Below are positions 61,901 to 64,000 of a stretch of 64,000 nt of DNA, in pieces. Below the pieces are notes generated by a model. The model was not told the origin of the DNA, searched no databases, and was given only the letters and a program-made list of their open reading frames with translations. Position numbers and translations under genes: made by a program. The DNA comes from Flaviaestuariibacter flavus (GTDB lineage: Bacteria; Bacteroidota; Bacteroidia; Chitinophagales; Chitinophagaceae). The stretch covers positions 62,001-126,000 of the forward strand of contig NZ_SJZI01000052.1 of NCBI RefSeq assembly GCF_004337505.1. The letters run 5' to 3'. The stretch's first letter is position 1. Each line of letters opens with the position of its first letter.

Positions 61901-62798
61901 CGGTGCCCGGATGATCCACGTCGAAGAGCGTGTTCGCGATCACCGCGGTGCTGCCAGCCAGCTGTATGTTCTGCTCCGAATTGAAATAGCCCGGCGTGAG
62001 GCCCAGCCCGTTTTCATAAAAAATCGAGTTGCGCACCTTGAGTGTGGCGCCGCCCTCCGCACGAACCGTGTTGCTGGCATTGTGGAGGAAGGTGCAATGC
62101 AGCACTTCGGGGCTGCCGCCGTTGATGGCGATCGCGCTCCCGGTCCAGTCGTTGCTGTTGGTTTTGGCAAATACGCAGTTGCGCACTTGGGGACTGCTGC
62201 CCGTGGTAACAAGTGCTGCCTTGAAATGGTTCCGGAGAAAGATGATGTTTTCCAGCACAGCGTTACTGCCGTGCAGCGAAACACCGCCTTCGTTATTCCG
62301 GATGATGAAGTTGCGCAGCGTTGCCTGGCTGGAACGAAGGGCGACGGGACCGGTGGTAATGGTGTCGCCGCCTTCGCAATCCTGCACCACGAAGCCGTCC
62401 CATACGGTGCTGGCGTTGCTGCCTTGCCCATACAGGATGGTGGCGATGCGCTGGTGCGGGCTGGAGTTGCCGGTGATGCCGCTCAGGATCGAGGCATTGC
62501 GGCGCCAGTCGCGGGCCTGCAGGGTGTCGGTGGCCGAATAGCCGCCCAGTACCACCGTGCCGTTGGGCATAAAAAAGCGTGAGGAAATAAAGATGCCCGG
62601 GACATAGGTGCCGGCGGCCACGCGCACCGTGTCGCCCGCAAGGGCCACATTCAGGCCGGCTGTAAGGCTGGTGTAAGCGTGGAGCCAGGAGCTTCCGTTA
62701 TTGTTCCCGGTGGCATTGGGACGGACGAAGATGGTGCGGGCCTGAACGTTCAGGAGCAGCAGGCAGCCAAGAAGGCTCGCCAGAATGCGGATTTTCAT
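55956..62798 (-). CDS. Giant surface protein with triplicated beta-helix modules and T9SS domain
   Basis: 2280 residues. Signal peptide MKIRILASLLGCLLLLNVQA, cut before RTI. Three modules at about 20-378, 379-913 and 914-1340, each opening with (T)I/V-F/Y-V-x-x-x-A-T-G-x-x-D/N-G-S-S-W, continuing with LLGGYPATG-type segments and right-handed parallel beta-helix repeats, and closing PCSPxxNxG...LGAYEFxG. After a linker, two CARDB-like domains (about 1534-1650 and 1904-2020; DLVVASATVNPAG, DIVLRAGSFSPAS) and Ig/PKD-like segments rich in Thr and Gly follow. The last 80 residues (SVAPNPSRGLVTVRV... ending RILLVH) are a type IX sorting domain. Probably an adhesin or polysaccharide-associated surface protein. 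Confidence 0.88.
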   Translation of the reverse strand: MKIRILASLLGCLLLLNVQARTIFVRPNATGNNNGSSWLHAYTSLTAGLNVALAGDTVRVAAGTYVPGIFISSRFFMPNGTVVLGGYSATDTLQARDWRRNASILSGITGNSSPHQRIATILYGQGSNASTVWDGFVVQDCEGGDTITTGPVALRSSQATLRNFIIRNNEGGVSLHGSNAVLENIIFLRNHFKAALVTTGSSPQVRNCVFAKTNSNDWTGSAIAINGGSPEVLHCTFLHNASNTVRAEGGATLKVRNSIFYENGLGLTPGYFNSEQNIQLAGSTAVIANTLFDVDHPGTALKISVNPRFRDTANLAGPDGFFFTADDGLQLLAPCSPALNAGNSAFLNGLSTDITGAPRSIGLPDLGAYEFQGSTGTAPNTIYVRAGATGSGDGSSWTNAFTSLQKALDACGDTIKISAGTYVPAGYYSTSFQLEKGRVLLGGYPATGTPTDAQRAPLANPTILSGRESATSVRAAVILTRNSDTSTIIDGFTIRDAKSSAVGINVIVGGIALAEKAGLRVRNCSITANEGSGITARRGSSVLLTDSYVDGNTGTGFFIDSSTLRFRRGSLSNNSTTIDASIAGYNGGGAVLRSADVSFDSVLVRSNRANYYGGAFFAAKSRMTFRYCAVYHNNAGSHAQDFYNDSCTASFEYCSFRDSVNGGDHENFYQFNNSNSTFRFTTFRKLSANTNSGGAFMSDASKASFVSCVFDSCQAPVLYISNNSTLNFTNSVLASNRGTVLRNRHSIADLLNCTIVRNYTTNNVFDVFQAGGTDRVISNADSARLYLRNSILWANYLWAINAPPVEIEKLGGAQADDSSVVVLQNSITQFYGTAGVNGNLKGSDPRLVNYYRPAGPDNIWMTSDDGIRLMPCSPAINAGQAGINTEPTDIMANPRSSGTIDMGPYEFQGAPAQTRTVYVNAAATGANDGSSWNSAYTSLWSAINNTCSDTIKVAEGVYKPAVHNRDSGFFLQRNRVLLGGYPATGNPTDAQRAPFRYKTILDGDIGVVGDTSDNISGVVKIFSTDTAVVLDGFHVRGGKAFWIPLTNTTDFPAAASNGGGIYIYNAKATIRNCTFSENGADLNGGAVYYQNSRVNFDNCRFFNNWAGQWGGAVCSRLDNQGNTFRNCIFANNRAYSGNFGDGGAIFAYSGGVRIENSVFYKNESRRGGGAVYGYFVASDMNISNSTFVQNMAGDTLGSAIYARLNTSINSSLLKYTNNIFKGNSRDTARYWSDIYDDGCVSTAIGCPRSSITYNRVQPFFFYSGDVNFRSEPLFVNENDGDGPDDEWGTADDGLRLQPCSPLVNIGLTSAVTGNPTDLLSGPRTIGSKPDLGAYEFDGNPAGMPLLLNANDSLIANREYTTADGWTHYYQDCRYLLSVRKNGRNIGTVGSGTFRVKVGTTTSWSSGAGSDLTGAAWNSAGTPFVAMNRFFQITPTTAVPDSILVRFPYSSRDWSDLRGSNPALGAHTDLQFFANNNSQAPFDGSIPATAWNGLNHGSTPTLRTWTWTQSDTSTFFAEYYVRNFGGGSGGTRLAAPLVDLVVASATVNPAGAAPNGPAVVTFTESNNGTAAAGPHAVYFYLSTDNVLTPGANGDVLAGQVNIAGALAAGATSAPVTGTFNVPCALAAGNYTLFVVTDAAAAIPEINEANNSRPVAFTVAAGSATPPAPVIGASPSATVCAGTPVTLTANTGNCAGCVVTWSNGASGSSITVSTAGTYTATVTNGCGTSNASQVVTVNTLPNVTLGSATSTYCVGSSYTLTAAGASTYAWSGSDLSAATGNPVIYTPATAGTFSIVVTGTDANGCTKTATRNVTVGTTPVADILQGPITICSGTTVNLQVQGNATLYVWNPTVSDNFGTLVTATPSTTTTYYVTASRSHPVSGVCSVKDSVKITVLPAGSCSGIQPDIVLRAGSFSPASVNAGSPLSTTSSEINQGGVATGTHKVYIYLSPDNNLTPGANGDLLIGQYNSFSLSPGFIATATNYSVTVPCTVAAGSYYVFYAGDGASEVTESNEVNNIFMVPTPLTVNGVNLNVSAGSSTLCSGSSTTLTASGASTYSWSPATGLSATTGTTVTATPAATTTYTVTSTSGGCGVTRTITLTVIPTVIPSVTVTASGCPSANLTFTANPVNGGGSPSFTWLLNGTQAGSGPTYSIPAAVNGMQVQVQLTSSAACATPASVSSASTTVSCITTAVSSISGVDEMSVAPNPSRGLVTVRVRLATMRRVSFVLRDGNGALLQQTLPQQATGTLSRSFNLQPYANGVYYLETWVNNEKRIDRILLVH

Positions 62799-62871
62799 GC
62801 AGTCAAGGTTGATACTGCTAAAATAACGCTTCCGGGGCCAAGTTGAGCTGCCTACGTAGAAATACGATAAC

Positions 62872-63633
62872 CTAGGCGGCCTGGGCCAGTTGTGTCTCGG
62901 CGCGGGCGATCCGGATCACGCCGAAACGGGCCAGCATCCGGATAATCGGGTAGCAGGGGTCGAACTCGCCTTTGTTGGTGGCGAAGTTGGGACGCGAAGG
63001 ATGTACGTGGTGGTTGTTGTGATAACCTTCGCCGAACATCAGCCAGTCGATGCGGAACAGGTTCTTCGAGGTGTTGTCGGTCTCGAAGTTGACATGGCCG
63101 TATTTATGGGCGTACCAGTTGATCACCACACCATGCAGGGGGCCCATTATCGCGTGGATGGGCACCAGGAGCAGCCACCAGAGCGAGGGGGCAAACATCA
63201 CGTACAATGCCGTATAAATGCCGATCCAGAGCAGGCGGGAGAAGCCCGAGGAAGCAAAGCGGTCGAAACCGCGCCATTCCGGGATATTCTTTTTGAAGCG
63301 CTCTTCCACCGGCACTTTATCCTCGAGGATATTGGTGAAGATGGTCTTGGTGCGCCACATCATGGCAAACAGGTTTTTATCGTAGGCCGGGCTATGCGGG
63401 TCGAGCTCGGTATCGGTATAGGCATGGTGAATGCGGTGCATGATGCCATAGGCACGCGGGCTGAGGTAAGACGAGCCCTGTGTGAGCCACGTGAGCACAA
63501 AGAAAAAGCGCTCCCATCCTTTGCTCATCGTAAAAGAGCGGTGGGCGGCGTAACGGTGCAGGAAAAAGGTCTGTGTGAAAAGCGACAGGTACCAATGTGC
63601 AATAAACAAGAGAACAATAACAAGAACAGCCAT
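62872..63633 (-). CDS. Membrane fatty-acid desaturase (delta-9 type)
   Basis: 253-residue di-iron membrane desaturase that puts a double bond into acyl chains to keep membranes fluid. The three His boxes are visible: H26RYAAH31, HRIHHAYTD (about 68-76) and YHNNHHVHPS (about 206-215). Four hydrophobic segments (residues about 3-25, 40-55, 135-155 and 160-175) fit the family topology. It is a little shorter at the C-terminus than eukaryotic forms, as is common for bacterial acyl-CoA or acyl-lipid desaturases. On the minus strand GATCTTTG about 30 bases upstream is a near match to the -7 element. Possible regulation by temperature is only a family-based guess. Confidence 0.9.
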   Translation of the reverse strand: MAVLVIVLLFIAHWYLSLFTQTFFLHRYAAHRSFTMSKGWERFFFVLTWLTQGSSYLSPRAYGIMHRIHHAYTDTELDPHSPAYDKNLFAMMWRTKTIFTNILEDKVPVEERFKKNIPEWRGFDRFASSGFSRLLWIGIYTALYVMFAPSLWWLLLVPIHAIMGPLHGVVINWYAHKYGHVNFETDNTSKNLFRIDWLMFGEGYHNNHHVHPSRPNFATNKGEFDPCYPIIRMLARFGVIRIARAETQLAQAA

Positions 63634-63848
63634 GAGCGATACTTAGATTTAATGAGTCTGACGCGCAAAGATCGGGTAAAAAGGCGTTTGCGACCCGATG
63701 AGCTGGGCGCATTAGCGTGGATTTAACGGCCCTGCCGGAAGGTTGGCGGTGCGCAAATGCACCCTTTTCGGAAGCGCATGCAGGTCGGGCCAGGGGCCGG
63801 TACTGGCTGTGAAGGCAAGTACAGCCCGTTTCCAGGCTGGCCGGGTCC

Positions 63849-63856
63849 TACTTTTG
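63849..63856 (+). promoter_or_regulatory. Bacteroidota -7 element before the last gene
   Basis: TACTTTTG matches TAnnTTTG and lies 32 bases before the ATG at 63889. GTTTCC about 16-20 bases upstream is a weak -33 candidate. Confidence 0.45.
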
Positions 63857-63888
63857 GCGAACCCATTTTTCACCCAAGACCTTACACC

Positions 63889-64000
63889 ATGACCCGTTTG
63901 TTTTTCCTGCTTTTCCCGGTATTGGCTGTCGCCTGCGGCAACAACACGGTAGCATCCGGCGGCTCCTCGTCGGGCTCCGGTACCAGCGACACCACCGGTG
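63889..64000 (+). CDS. Lipoprotein, N-terminal fragment
   Basis: First 37 codons of a plus-strand gene cut by the right edge. MTRLFFLLFPVLAVAC is a clear lipoprotein signal with the lipid-carrying Cys at residue 16, followed by a Gly/Ser-rich linker (GNNTVASGGSSSGSG). The rest of the protein is outside the window, so its function cannot be judged. Confidence 0.7.
   Translation, partial: MTRLFFLLFPVLAVACGNNTVASGGSSSGSGTSDTTG

Noticed and set aside
1-64000. tRNA or rRNA genes
   Set aside because: I saw no cloverleaf-type T-arm sequences or ribosomal RNA blocks in the gaps; a dedicated search would be needed to exclude them fully.

Overview
The window is a gene-dense, GC-rich chromosomal segment from a member of the Bacteroidota, most likely the family Chitinophagaceae (the family is an inference). 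Supporting signs are two proteins ending in type IX secretion (T9SS) sorting domains, a TamB-like protein and a PorT-like outer-membrane barrel, a DUF2911 protein, many secreted enzymes, and several start regions carrying the Bacteroidota -7 promoter element TAnnTTTG. I found no rRNA, tRNA, CRISPR array, prophage or complete insertion sequence.

Layout. 0-5 kb: end of a receiver-like gene and a long tamB-like gene with an abnormal start region. 5.5-17.6 kb: secreted hydrolases, namely an isoaspartyl peptidase/asparaginase, a gamma-glutamyltransferase lipoprotein, two M14 carboxypeptidases and a PIG-L deacetylase. The last three appear to share a C-terminal glutamine-amidotransferase-like module. 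17.6-19.7 kb: two very small membrane proteins and a sodium:solute symporter. 19.8-25.3 kb: housekeeping genes (DUF2911, xerD, YkgJ-type cysteine-cluster protein, yraN, manA, DUF6580 membrane protein, rnhA). 25.4-37.7 kb: carboxylase beta subunit, a heme oxygenase/phytochrome pair followed by a 1515-residue CheB-CheR-PAS-histidine kinase, and pyruvate carboxylase. 37.9-48 kb: a phosphatase-superfamily enzyme and a nitrogen-storage locus (isoaspartyl dipeptidase, cyanophycin synthetase, cyanophycinase), followed by a hybrid sensor kinase and an ammonium transporter. 48-64 kb: a 557-residue helical protein of unknown function, an MFS transporter, several tiny genes, two T9SS cargo proteins (593 and 2280 residues), a receiver-less LytTR regulator, a diheme cytochrome c, a fatty-acid desaturase and the start of a lipoprotein gene.

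Two functional groups stand out. The bphO-phytochrome-CheB/CheR/kinase run looks like a red-light input in which the phytochrome has lost its own kinase and the next gene could supply the output. The cyanophycin genes form a complete make-and-break cycle: cphA polymerises Asp-Arg, cphB cuts the polymer to beta-Asp-Arg, and the isoaspartyl peptidase finishes the job.

The most unusual feature is the intergenic DNA. Most larger gaps hold elements of about 90-200 bp whose outer arms are inverted copies of each other. At least four families recur at two or more places, and several arms run into coding sequence and supply final codons or a possible start codon. Three tiny genes (31, 35 and 59 codons) are each followed by a good intrinsic terminator.
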